Shown one piece after another: positions 28,513 through 35,934 of a DNA stretch of 64,000 nucleotides (positions are counted from its first letter, which is position 1; each line of letters starts with the position of its first letter). The stretch is from Bacillus sp. EB106-08-02-XG196. GTDB taxonomy: Bacteria > Bacillota > Bacilli > Bacillales > Cytobacillaceae. The position numbers and the translations under genes are program-made. The stretch lies in the NCBI RefSeq assembly GCF_013396335.1, contig NZ_JABWSY010000014.1:1-64000 (forward strand), written 5' to 3'. A model generated the notes under the pieces. It was not told the origin of the DNA and did no database searches. It saw only the letters and a program-made list of their open reading frames with translations.

Positions 28513-29340
28513 CTATTTTCTTGGATCTACGTAATCAGGATAATCGGTAATAATTCCATCTACGTTCATTTCTAAAAGAAAATCAGCTGCTTCTTGGCTG
28601 CGAACCGTCCAAGATTGAATTTTCATTCCAAGCGCGTGCACTTGATCAACCAATTCTTTTGTTACGATTCCGTAGCTTGGGTTAAAGTAATCAGCATACG
28701 TTGCAAATTCTTTCAAAGCTTGTTCTGTTGTGTGGGCTCTATTGGATGTTAGGACACCAATCGGCACTTTTGGAAGTAAGCTGTTTGTTATTTTCATAGA
28801 TTCAAAATTAAAGGATTGAATAATAATTTTTTCATTTTGCGGTTTATCGAGGTTTCGCTTTATTAGTTTCTGCGCAACCTGTGCTTCAATTCCAGGATAA
28901 AGTTCAGGTGATTTTAATTCTATTAAAATACCAGTTTTACCATGATAGCGGTCAAGAATTTCATCAAATGTAGGAATTTTCTCACCTGTAAATTGCTCGC
29001 CCTTCCAACTGCCTGCATCAAGACTTCTAATCTGTTCAAAGGTTAAGTCTTTCACATAGCCAGTACCATCTGTTGTTCTGTCAACAGTATTATCATGAAT
29101 GATGACCAATTCCCCATCCTTACTTCTTTGGACATCAATTTCAATGTAATCAGCTTTCATTTCCACGCCTTTATCAAAAGCGGCAATCGTATTTTCCGGT
29201 GCATAACCTGTTGCACCACGGTGAGCAACATTATCCACTTTTCGCAGCTCCCCAGTTGTTTCTGCTGCAAAAGCCTGTTGAAAAGGACTAAATAATAAAC
29301 TAAAAGCCAGGCCTGCTCCAATCACAAATGCTTTTTTCAT
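28513..29340 (-). CDS. Secreted glycerophosphodiester phosphodiesterase
   Basis: This 275-residue protein has a Sec signal peptide (about 1-25, ending near AFAA) and a GDPD TIM barrel. Signatures are AHRGATGYAPENTIAAF, YIEIDVQRSKDG and IHDNTVDRTTDG, containing the catalytic His pair and metal-binding Glu/Asp. It releases glycerol-3-phosphate from glycerophosphodiesters or teichoic acid fragments outside the cell. A possible PhoP box upstream (29431-29447) fits phosphate-starvation control. It is monocistronic. Confidence 0.92.
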   Translation of the reverse strand: MKKAFVIGAGLAFSLLFSPFQQAFAAETTGELRKVDNVAHRGATGYAPENTIAAFDKGVEMKADYIEIDVQRSKDGELVIIHDNTVDRTTDGTGYVKDLTFEQIRSLDAGSWKGEQFTGEKIPTFDEILDRYHGKTGILIELKSPELYPGIEAQVAQKLIKRNLDKPQNEKIIIQSFNFESMKITNSLLPKVPIGVLTSNRAHTTEQALKEFATYADYFNPSYGIVTKELVDQVHALGMKIQSWTVRSQEAADFLLEMNVDGIITDYPDYVDPRK

Positions 29341-29430
29341 TTTTCTCCATCTCCCTTTTATATGTCTGTTACTACAAATAAAATTTTATAGGGAAATTGT
29401 TTAGTCCATATGTAGTCACCATTTAGACTT

Positions 29431-29447
29431 GGTTAACATTCTGTAAA
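29431..29447 (-). promoter_or_regulatory. Candidate PhoP box upstream of the GDPD gene
   Basis: On the minus strand TTTACA-N5-TTAACC matches the TTAACA-like direct repeats with an 11-bp step bound by Bacillus PhoP. Only two repeats are clear, 90-105 bp before the start codon. Confidence 0.4.
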
Positions 29448-29504
29448 TAAAGATAGTGAAATATACATATATAAATTTACAAAAATTTCATTCTTTTTCC
29501 TATT

Positions 29505-29560
29505 GTAAAAAAAAGAGCAGCAAAAGGGTGCCAGTTTGTGGACACCCTTTTGCTGCTCTA
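29505..29560 (-). terminator. Terminator of the truncated haemoglobin gene
   Basis: A long stem (AGAGCAGCAAAAGGGTG with its complement around a 15-base loop) is followed by eight T residues on the minus strand. It touches the stop codon. Confidence 0.9.
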
Positions 29561-29950
29561 CTCTCTATCCGGACTATTAACCATTATCCCAGCAACTTGT
29601 GTTAACCGATCATAAAAAGCAAGCCCTGCTGGTGTATCATAAAGACCAATCTCTTGAAAGGCTTCCTTCATACAACGAAGCCAGCACTGTGCTCTTCTTG
29701 GTGTTACTTCAAAAGGAAGATGACGATGCTGCATTGCCGGCGGGCCGAATTCCTGGCTGTAAAGCGCTGGACCTCCTAAGAATTGTGGAAGGAACATTCT
29801 TTGCTTCCTCATAATTTCTTCCATGTCTCCTTCAAACAATGGTCTTAATTCAGGATCTGCATATACCCGAGGGTAAAAGGCTGCAACGAGCTTATCAATC
29901 GTTTCCTGACCGCCAATTTCACTATATAGTGATTTAAAGTTATATTCCAT
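29558..29950 (-). CDS. Group II truncated haemoglobin (YjbI type)
   Basis: This 130-residue haem protein has a B10 Tyr in FYPRVY, a proximal His in QHRHLPF (about 75-77) and Trp in the G8 position (QCWLRCM, about residue 90), the hallmarks of trHb2/HbO proteins. They bind oxygen or NO very tightly and are linked to redox protection. The promoter has an Fnr-type site centred 41.5 bp before the predicted transcription start, so it is likely induced when oxygen falls. Confidence 0.92.
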   Translation of the reverse strand: MEYNFKSLYSEIGGQETIDKLVAAFYPRVYADPELRPLFEGDMEEIMRKQRMFLPQFLGGPALYSQEFGPPAMQHRHLPFEVTPRRAQCWLRCMKEAFQEIGLYDTPAGLAFYDRLTQVAGIMVNSPDRE

Positions 29951-29976
29951 TCCTACACCCCTTTTACTTTCTTTCG

Positions 29977-30019
29977 ATTATAAAGATAAAAGCGATGGAC
30001 TTTCGTGATGTATATCACA
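29977..30019 (-). promoter_or_regulatory. Fnr/CRP-type activator site and -10 of the haemoglobin gene
   Basis: TGTGA-N6-TCACG on the minus strand (30004-30019) matches the Fnr half-sites at nine of ten bases. TATAAT lies at 29977-29982. A start near 29970 would put the site centre at -41.5, the standard class II activator place. Confidence 0.65.
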
Positions 30020-30033
30020 CTTTCGAAAAATCC

Positions 30034-30426
30034 TTAAGCCATGCTTGGTGCAACTAGTTCTACTTTAATACGATCCGGGTCCTCGAAAAAAACAGCATAA
30101 TAGTCTTTCCCACCGGCATACGGATGCTTGTCTTTGTATAAAATTTGTATTCCCTTCTCAAGTAGAGCCTGTGTTATTTCATCAATATGTTCCCTTGATT
30201 TGCCATGAAAGGCAAGATGATTAAGCCCTGCTCTGCAACGATGGTAAGGAACATCCAAATATCGTTCTTCGGCTTGTACGAATACAAGGTAGGTTTCTTG
30301 ATACTTCCAGCTAATACCGGAATCCCATTTTTGATATCGTTCATATCCTAATTCAGGCAGCAGCCAGCCCCAAAATTCTACACTTTTTGAAAGGTTTGAA
30401 ACATATATCTCAACATGATGTAACAT
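30034..30426 (-). CDS. VOC (glyoxalase/dioxygenase-fold) family protein
   Basis: This 130-residue protein has the two beta-alpha-beta-beta-beta units of the VOC fold (LHHVEIYVSNLSKSVEFWG, LNHLAFHG, FFEDPDRIKVELV). His3, His around residue 70 and the Glu near residue 124 could bind a metal. The reaction is unknown. I start it at the ATG 30424-30426, after AAGGGGAAT. It lies downstream of the ECF operon terminator, so it is probably a separate unit. Confidence 0.85.
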   Translation of the reverse strand: MLHHVEIYVSNLSKSVEFWGWLLPELGYERYQKWDSGISWKYQETYLVFVQAEERYLDVPYHRCRAGLNHLAFHGKSREHIDEITQALLEKGIQILYKDKHPYAGGKDYYAVFFEDPDRIKVELVAPSMA

Positions 30427-30454
30427 ATTATTCCCCTTTACAATGTACTTAATT

Positions 30455-30494
30455 AAATCAACCCATTGATGCCTAAGCCTCAATGGGTTGATTT
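30455..30494 (-). terminator. Perfect hairpin terminating the ECF operon
   Basis: AAATCAACCCATTGA (30455-30469) pairs fully with TCAATGGGTTGATTT (30480-30494), shortly after the S-component stop on the minus strand. The T tract is weak. Confidence 0.6.
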
Positions 30495-30507
30495 CAATTT
30501 AATAATG

Positions 30508-31059
30508 CTATAGATCTTCTGATATCTTAGATTTCTTGCCTTTACCAATTTGCTTCCATGCTAAAACAACTGCTAATGTCACAACCGTCCCAACGACTGC
30601 TTCTGGAATTCCACTCGTGATCGCAACCGTCCAAGCTACTTCAGCACCCATGTAACCTCTAACTACGGCCATCGTTAAAACAAGGACGGTATTAGTCAAG
30701 GTCCCTAAGAATGCTGCAGTCCCAATCGCAAGGTATTCACTCTTTCTACGAATCCCTACATATACAAGCCACGCGACAACACCTATAAAAAGTCTAGGAA
30801 GAATAGCTACTAATGGATCTTTGAACAGCGGAACGGTAGCATTTAAGAAAGAGGAAACACCAAAGATAACTCCGACGATGGCTCCTACAACCGGCCCCTG
30901 CATGATTCCGCCAATAATCGCAGGGATATGCATAATTGTAGCATTTCCAGCAGCAGTAGGTACGGGAATATACCCTAACCGTGTTACACCTAAAAGGATG
31001 GCAACTGCCCCAAGCACCCCAGCAATGACAATATTACGAACACTTAATGAACCTTTCAT
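30508..31059 (-). CDS. ECF transporter substrate-binding (S) component
   Basis: This 183-residue membrane protein has about six hydrophobic helices and the small Gly/Ala-rich pattern of ECF S components (NIVIAGVLGAVAILLGV, then NATIMHIPAIIGGIMQGP). It binds the substrate, probably a vitamin or similar small molecule. It is co-transcribed with EcfT and two ATPases, which is the dedicated (group I) layout. No riboswitch is visible upstream, so the substrate cannot be named. GGGGGAG precedes the ATG. Confidence 0.85.
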   Translation of the reverse strand: MKGSLSVRNIVIAGVLGAVAILLGVTRLGYIPVPTAAGNATIMHIPAIIGGIMQGPVVGAIVGVIFGVSSFLNATVPLFKDPLVAILPRLFIGVVAWLVYVGIRRKSEYLAIGTAAFLGTLTNTVLVLTMAVVRGYMGAEVAWTVAITSGIPEAVVGTVVTLAVVLAWKQIGKGKKSKISEDL

Positions 31060-31083
31060 TCTATTTCTCCCCCTTTTATTTAT

Positions 31084-31926
31084 CTAATATGGAAAGTGAT
31101 AAAAAAGTAGTAGTGCTGAAAATAATAGCCCAATCATTAATACTAAGTAATCTCGTCCGATTGCTTTGTAAACGGAATAGGAACTCCTATCATTCCCAGG
31201 AGTATAGCAGCGAGATTCCATCGCCAAAATTAAATCCTCTGCCCTAGATAACGCAATATTAAATAAGGGGATAATAATTGGCAGCATATCCTTGGTCCTC
31301 TGAATAATTCTCCACCATTCTCCCGATCCGAAATCTGCCCCTCTTGAGGCTTGTGCTTTCATCATTTTCTCCATTTCAATCGCAAAGGTTGGTACAAAGC
31401 GAATCGCAATGGTAATAATTAATGAAATTTCATGGACAGGAAATTTTATTCTTTTTAATGGACTTAAAAGACTTTGAATGGCATGGGTTAACTCCGTTGT
31501 TGATGTGGATAGCGTAAGAACACTGCTTAATAAAATAATTTCCACAAAACGTACGGCTGAAACGATCACAAGTCGAATACTCTCATTCGTAATCAAGATA
31601 AATCCATACTCAAAAAATACCGTCCCGCCAGAAAATATATTCCCTTGGAAGATAAGCTGCAGCACAGCCAATATAATGATAAAGGGAATAGCAGGTTTAA
31701 TGCCCGATAACCCATAACTGACAGGGATTTTGGATGTCCAGAATAAATAAATGGATAATAAGAGTCCAAGAGCATTCCCTAGATAACTAGTATTGAGGGC
31801 AATGGCTAATACAAGTATAGTGAACACTAACAGCTTTATTCTAGGGTCAAGACGATGAATAAAGGAACCCGTTGGTACGTATTGACCAATCGTAATATTT
31901 CTTGATAACTCAAATTCACTAGCCAT
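31084..31926 (-). CDS. ecfT: ECF transporter transmembrane component EcfT
   Basis: This protein of about 280 residues has five to six membrane helices. The coupling-helix motif is seen as QASRGADFG, followed by a second Ala-Arg-Gly-like region (ALSRAEDLILAMESRCY), as expected for EcfT. I start it at the ATG 31924-31926, after GGGGGAGAAT. It overlaps the end of ecfA2 by eight bases. It transfers conformational change from the ATPases to the S component. Confidence 0.9.
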   Translation of the reverse strand: MASEFELSRNITIGQYVPTGSFIHRLDPRIKLLVFTILVLAIALNTSYLGNALGLLLSIYLFWTSKIPVSYGLSGIKPAIPFIIILAVLQLIFQGNIFSGGTVFFEYGFILITNESIRLVIVSAVRFVEIILLSSVLTLSTSTTELTHAIQSLLSPLKRIKFPVHEISLIITIAIRFVPTFAIEMEKMMKAQASRGADFGSGEWWRIIQRTKDMLPIIIPLFNIALSRAEDLILAMESRCYTPGNDRSSYSVYKAIGRDYLVLMIGLLFSALLLFYHFPY

Positions 31927-32794
31927 GATTCTCCCCCTCTCCATTGGCAAGAACCTTTATGATTTCATTAGCGGCTTCCGAAATCGCGAACGCAGAAGTA
32001 TTTACATTGTATCCAAGGTCTTTCAGCCTGTATAAAGCTTGTACCGTTTCAGGTGTTCCGATTTCATAACGCTGCAGATTTTCCTTGTCTGTAAAAATAT
32101 CCTCTGGAGAACCAGTTAGCACATCCGTACCATTTGCCATTACATAAATTCTGTCCGCCAAATAGGCAACTTCCTCCATATTGTGCGAAACGAAAATAAC
32201 CGTTAAATTTTCCAGTTTATTAAGGGACTTTATTTTATCCAACAATTCATTGCGGGACCTTGGGTCAAGCCCTGCTGTTGGTTCATCAAGAACAAGTATC
32301 TTCGGCTTTAACGCCAGAATACCGGCAAGTGCAACTTTTCGCTTCTGTCCCCCGCTTAAAGCAAAGGTTTGCCGATCCTTCATTTCTTCAAAATCCAACC
32401 CAACCATATCCATTGCCCATTTAACCCGCTCCCTTACCTCTTTTAAAGGCAAACCAAGCTTAAAAGGTCCATATGCAATATCATCACCAATTAGTTTTTC
32501 AAAAATTTGATCCTCCGGGTTTTGAAAAACGAGGCCAACCTTTCTCCTCAAGGCTTTTATATCCATTCGTTTCTTCGATAAATCTACTCCATCAATGGTG
32601 ACTTTCCCCGAATCTGGCCGAATCAGGCCATTAAAATGCTGGATAAGAGTAGATTTCCCTGAACCGGTATGCCCAATAATGGCGATACATTCCCCCTCAT
32701 TGACTACCATGCTTGTCCCCTTTAAAGCTATATGCTCCATTGGAGTTCCCTTCATGTATGTATGAGATAGGTTTTCTATTTCGATGATCGGCAT
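31919..32794 (-). CDS. ecfA2: ECF transporter ATPase EcfA2
   Basis: This 291-residue ABC ATPase has Walker A GHTGSGKST, signature LSGGQKRK and Walker B ILVLDEPTAGLD. The C-terminal extension is typical of ECF ATPases. Its ATG shares a base with the ecfA1 stop (TAATG). It forms a heterodimer with EcfA1 below EcfT. Confidence 0.92.
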   Translation of the reverse strand: MPIIEIENLSHTYMKGTPMEHIALKGTSMVVNEGECIAIIGHTGSGKSTLIQHFNGLIRPDSGKVTIDGVDLSKKRMDIKALRRKVGLVFQNPEDQIFEKLIGDDIAYGPFKLGLPLKEVRERVKWAMDMVGLDFEEMKDRQTFALSGGQKRKVALAGILALKPKILVLDEPTAGLDPRSRNELLDKIKSLNKLENLTVIFVSHNMEEVAYLADRIYVMANGTDVLTGSPEDIFTDKENLQRYEIGTPETVQALYRLKDLGYNVNTSAFAISEAANEIIKVLANGEGENHG

Positions 32795-33654
32795 TATACT
32801 ACCTCCCCGGTCCTCTCTTTTGAAACTCTCTTAACTTCATTAATCAGTTCATCCTCATGGATTAACTCTTTCGAAAATGTTGGAATTTCATTATGAATAA
32901 TTTCAGCCATCTGACTGACAGCGGGAATATCTAATTGCAATTGCATTAAAACCTCTTTATGTTTAAAAATTTCACGAGGAATTCCATCCAACACAATTTT
33001 CCCGTCCTCCACTACGATAATACGGTCTGCTTCTGCCGCTTCTGACATACGATGGGTAACCGTAATAATCGTCATGCCCATCTCATTCATTTTTCTCATA
33101 ACCTGAAGGACTTCGTTTCTGCCAAAGGTATCAAGCATACTCGTGGACTCATCGAAAACAATACAGTCTGGCCGCATTGCCAGCACTCCAGCAATGGCCA
33201 CTCTTTGCTTTTGTCCACCTGATAGGTGGTGCGGAGGTCTTTTCCGAAATTCCGACATCTTTACGACCCCTAAGGCATCATCGATTCTTTGCTTCATTTC
33301 TGCTCTCGGTACTCCAATATTCTCTAATCCGAAAGCTACGTCCTCCTCGACAATGGTCGCAACAATTTGATTATCGGGATGCTGAAAGACCATCCCAACT
33401 CCTTTACGAATGTCAAGCTTCTTGCTATCGTCCTTTGTATTATACCCATGAACCCAAACATCCCCTGAACCAGGCGTTAGGAGTCCATTAAAGTGCTTGG
33501 ATAATGTTGATTTTCCCGAACCATTATGTCCTATAATAGCAACATATTCACCTGGGAAAATAGAAAATGAGATATCTTTTAGAACTTCTACAGAACTATT
33601 CTCATTGATTTTATATGAAAATGATACATTTTCTAAAGCAATAATGGGTTTCAT
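32794..33654 (-). CDS. ecfA1: ECF transporter ATPase EcfA1
   Basis: This 286-residue ABC ATPase has Walker A GHNGSGKST, signature LSGGQKQRVAIAG and Walker B CIVFDESTSMLD, with the EST/SMLD variant typical of EcfA1. The ATG at 33652-33654 follows AGGGGGG. A GTG five codons earlier overlaps that site and is less likely. It is the first gene of the ecfA1-ecfA2-ecfT-S operon. Confidence 0.92.
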   Translation of the reverse strand: MKPIIALENVSFSYKINENSSVEVLKDISFSIFPGEYVAIIGHNGSGKSTLSKHFNGLLTPGSGDVWVHGYNTKDDSKKLDIRKGVGMVFQHPDNQIVATIVEEDVAFGLENIGVPRAEMKQRIDDALGVVKMSEFRKRPPHHLSGGQKQRVAIAGVLAMRPDCIVFDESTSMLDTFGRNEVLQVMRKMNEMGMTIITVTHRMSEAAEADRIIVVEDGKIVLDGIPREIFKHKEVLMQLQLDIPAVSQMAEIIHNEIPTFSKELIHEDELINEVKRVSKERTGEVV

Positions 33655-33795
33655 CCAAACCCCCCTCACACTCTATTTTATTAATATTCTGAATATTATT
33701 CAACCATAGTATTGGATATACAAGAAATATAATAGCATGAAGTTTTAGATGGGGATATCCTCTAGCATTATTTTATCTATTTTTATAATAAATCT

Positions 33796-33825
33796 AGGCC
33801 AGAACACAATTACAGAGTCTGGCCT
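33796..33825. terminator. Hairpin between the small membrane protein and ECF operons
   Basis: AGGCCAGA pairs with TCTGGCCT. A minus-strand role for the gene at 33838 is most likely. The T stretch is short. Confidence 0.5.
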
Positions 33826-33837
33826 TTCGTAAATTAT

Positions 33838-34332
33838 TTAGGATAAAATTCTTTTTATTAATGATTTAGGTTTTTCTGGATTTACTTTTTTATCAATCAG
33901 CCGCTGAAATCCATACATAATGAATGCATTTACCGAAAATAAAAGTAACCCCTGATAATTTTTCAACCGGATAAGCGAAGCAATTCCCATTCTTCTTAAC
34001 CAAACCGCAAAGATATAAATATGGAAAGTATCTACACCAAGATTTAGTAAAGTGTACCGCAGGAATTTACCATATGTAAATTTCAAAATCCAAATAGCTC
34101 CCACATAAAAGGGCCCGATAATAAATGGAAGTTCACTTATCATGTTTGGAAATAATTGTGGATAAACCCGCCACCAGCCTTTTTTATGGGCGTAAACAGA
34201 CTGTGCGCCTACTACGAGACCAATAAACAGTGAGGTGATGGAAAAGCGTTTTATCGCTTTTTTTCCAAGGAATGGTACCGTCAGCCATGGCAATAACATA
34301 ATAACTAATAAATACTTCTTTTTACTATCCAT
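33838..34332 (-). CDS. Conserved small membrane protein of unknown function
   Basis: I do not recognise a named family. The 164-residue protein has four or so hydrophobic segments (for example LLVIMLLPWLTVPF, LPFIIGPFYVGAIWILKF) and a basic C-terminus ending in KSLIKRILS. I start it at the ATG 34330-34332, with GGGAAG eight bases upstream. A frame 31 residues longer has no site. It is monocistronic and divergent from queT. Confidence 0.75.
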   Translation of the reverse strand: MDSKKKYLLVIMLLPWLTVPFLGKKAIKRFSITSLFIGLVVGAQSVYAHKKGWWRVYPQLFPNMISELPFIIGPFYVGAIWILKFTYGKFLRYTLLNLGVDTFHIYIFAVWLRRMGIASLIRLKNYQGLLLFSVNAFIMYGFQRLIDKKVNPEKPKSLIKRILS

Positions 34333-34447
34333 AAAGTAGACTTCCCTTTTTTTACTATTAGAATGTGTAAAAAGGGAAATATTATCCATAAATATATACT
34401 TTACTGATGATAATTTATTAATCACAGGCGATAGTGCTTTCTTTTTA

Positions 34448-34476
34448 TTGACGAGTAGATTGAGATAAATTAATAT
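34448..34476 (+). promoter_or_regulatory. Candidate queT promoter
   Basis: TTGACG (34448-34453) and TAATAT (34471-34476) are separated by 17 bp, with transcription expected to begin just before the riboswitch. Confidence 0.55.
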
Positions 34477-34493
34477 ATTATTTTGTCAGAAAA

Positions 34494-34535
34494 ACGTGGT
34501 TCGAGAACCTCCCACGTAAAAAAACTAAGGAGAGA
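34494..34535 (+). promoter_or_regulatory. preQ1-I riboswitch
   Basis: ACGTGG pairs with CCCACGT to make P1, the loop carries TTCGAGAACCT, and the A-rich tail AAAAAAACTAAGG folds back as the pseudoknot strand. This matches the preQ1 class I consensus. The tail runs into the AGGAG ribosome binding site of queT, so binding of preQ1 should hide the site and stop translation. Confidence 0.9.
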
Positions 34536-34542
34536 ACTGAAT

Positions 34543-35028
34543 ATGAAAATAAAAACACTTGTTGTTAACGCGATACTGGCAGCTTTATACATTGCTGTTT
34601 CCGGTTTAATTGCACCCTTTGGTTTCACAAATATCCAATTCCGTGTTTCCGAAATGTTCAATCATCTGATTGTTTTCAATAAGAAGTATATCTTCGGAAT
34701 CATTATTGGAGTATTTTTATCAAACCTATTCTTTTCACCGATGGTCGCCTATGACCTCGTTTTCGGTGTCGGCCAATCACTATTAGCCCTAACGATTACA
34801 ATCTTATCAGCGCGTTTCATCAAAGGAATCTGGGCTCGTATGATTGTGAATACCGTTGTCTTCACCTTCACTATGTTCTTGATTGCTTGGGAATTAAACC
34901 TTGCCTTCGAATTGCCATTCTTATTTACCTGGTTGACAGTAGCAGTAGGGGAATTTGTTGTAATGGCAGTAGGTATGCCGATTATTTATTTCATTAACAA
35001 ACGAGTTAATTTCGAAAAAAGAGTATAG
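34543..35028 (+). CDS. queT: QueT, preQ1/queuosine-precursor ECF S component
   Basis: This 161-residue membrane protein of about five to six helices matches the QueT family (ALYIAVSGLIAPFGFTNIQFRVSE, cut). QueT proteins take up queuosine precursors, working with a shared EcfA/EcfT module. The preQ1 riboswitch directly upstream agrees with this. The ATG follows AGGAGAG by eight bases. The in-frame codons further upstream are the riboswitch itself. Confidence 0.93.
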   Translation: MKIKTLVVNAILAALYIAVSGLIAPFGFTNIQFRVSEMFNHLIVFNKKYIFGIIIGVFLSNLFFSPMVAYDLVFGVGQSLLALTITILSARFIKGIWARMIVNTVVFTFTMFLIAWELNLAFELPFLFTWLTVAVGEFVVMAVGMPIIYFINKRVNFEKRV

Positions 35029-35030
35029 AT

Positions 35031-35076
35031 AAAAAGAAGCGACGCTGTTTGATTGATACAGTGTCGCTTCTTTTTA
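35031..35076 (+). terminator. queT terminator
   Basis: AAAAAGAAGCGAC pairs with GTCGCTTCTTTTT around a short loop, and the T run follows. Confidence 0.85.
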
Positions 35077-35151
35077 AAATTTGGGCCACAGTTCTCTTTG
35101 TGGAGGACTGGCTATTTTCAAGGCTGGTGGGTTTCCAAAAAATGTCTAATA

Positions 35152-35270
35152 GTCCAAAACCTATTGAAAAAAGTCCATAACCACTTTTGAATGGTCCATT
35201 ACCCTATGATAAAAGTCCATAACCTATCAAAAAAAGTACAAAACACCCTAAAAAAAGTCCAAAACAAAAA
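35152..35270. repeat. Six-copy degenerate 21-bp tandem repeat
   Basis: The motif (A)GTCCAWAAC followed by an A-rich spacer recurs with its GTCC/GTAC at 35152, 35173, 35194, 35215, 35236 and 35257, an exact 21-bp step. The A tracts come once every two helical turns. No coding frame is apparent. The rest of 35077-35449 has only the terminator at 35264-35292 and an 11-bp stem at 35361-35404. Confidence 0.75.
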
Positions 35271-35292
35271 AACGACCCAATTTAGGTCGTTC
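35264..35292 (-). terminator. Likely terminator of the lar/gntK gene run
   Basis: On the minus strand AACGACC pairs with GGTCGTT around TAAATTG and is followed by seven T residues. A separate 11-bp hairpin lies nearer the gene (35361-35404). Confidence 0.7.
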
Positions 35293-35449
35293 AAAATCAT
35301 TCATATTCCGCTAAAATCCCATCAATTGTAAATTTCAAGCCATAATAAACGTACAAAGCAGCCATCGAGGACGGATATCGCTATCGATTTCGTTCCTCGA
35401 TGGCAACAGACCCTTCAAAAGCTGCAAATTGATAGGCCAACATTTACTT

Positions 35450-35932
35450 CTAGCTATCTATTTCCTTCCAAACCTGTTCATAGACCTTTTTTAATGGAAT
35501 ATCGTGAAGTCTTGCAAGGCTTTTACATTCCTCATACTCCGGAGCTCGCTGCACAACTTGTCCATTGAGGATACCTTCTTTTACAGTTACAGTACCCCAC
35601 TCCGTTTCCACTTTGTTGAATACTCTTTCTAACCGGTGAACGGTTAACGGATAATAGCGCACACCAAGTGTTGTTGTTTCTTTAAAAAGTATTTCCTTCA
35701 TTTTATTAAGATTTTGATTAGAGCAGAGTAACTGAAGTAAGATGCCTGGTCTGTTTTTTTTCATATAGATCGGGGTATAAAAAACGTCATTTGCCCCCGC
35801 TTCAAATAGCAAGTCCATTACGTAACCCAGCCATTCTCCAGGAATATTGTCTAGGTTAACTTCCATTTTAATCATTTGATCATCAAGATGTTCATAATTA
35901 GGAGGGTGAGAACTCATTGCATGTTCCCCCAT
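35450..35932 (-). CDS. larC: LarC C-terminal part (LarC2), separate reading frame
   Basis: This reading frame of up to 160 residues encodes the C-terminal half of LarC, the CTP-dependent nickel inserter that completes the nickel-pincer nucleotide cofactor. It lies in the -1 frame relative to the larC1 part and starts three bases after that stop. In Lactobacillus plantarum larC1 and larC2 are joined by programmed ribosomal frameshifting. Here the two frames overlap openly only over the last nine or so larC1 codons. An internal start is also possible: the ATG at 35915-35917 has GGGGGA eight bases upstream. The split could be real or a sequencing error. Confidence 0.82.
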   Translation of the reverse strand: MGEHAMSSHPPNYEHLDDQMIKMEVNLDNIPGEWLGYVMDLLFEAGANDVFYTPIYMKKNRPGILLQLLCSNQNLNKMKEILFKETTTLGVRYYPLTVHRLERVFNKVETEWGTVTVKEGILNGQVVQRAPEYEECKSLARLHDIPLKKVYEQVWKEIDS

Positions 35933-35934
35933 TT

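Noticed and set aside
34483..34542. Upstream extension of queT
   Set aside because: This stretch is the preQ1 riboswitch and the ribosome binding site; the real start is 34543.
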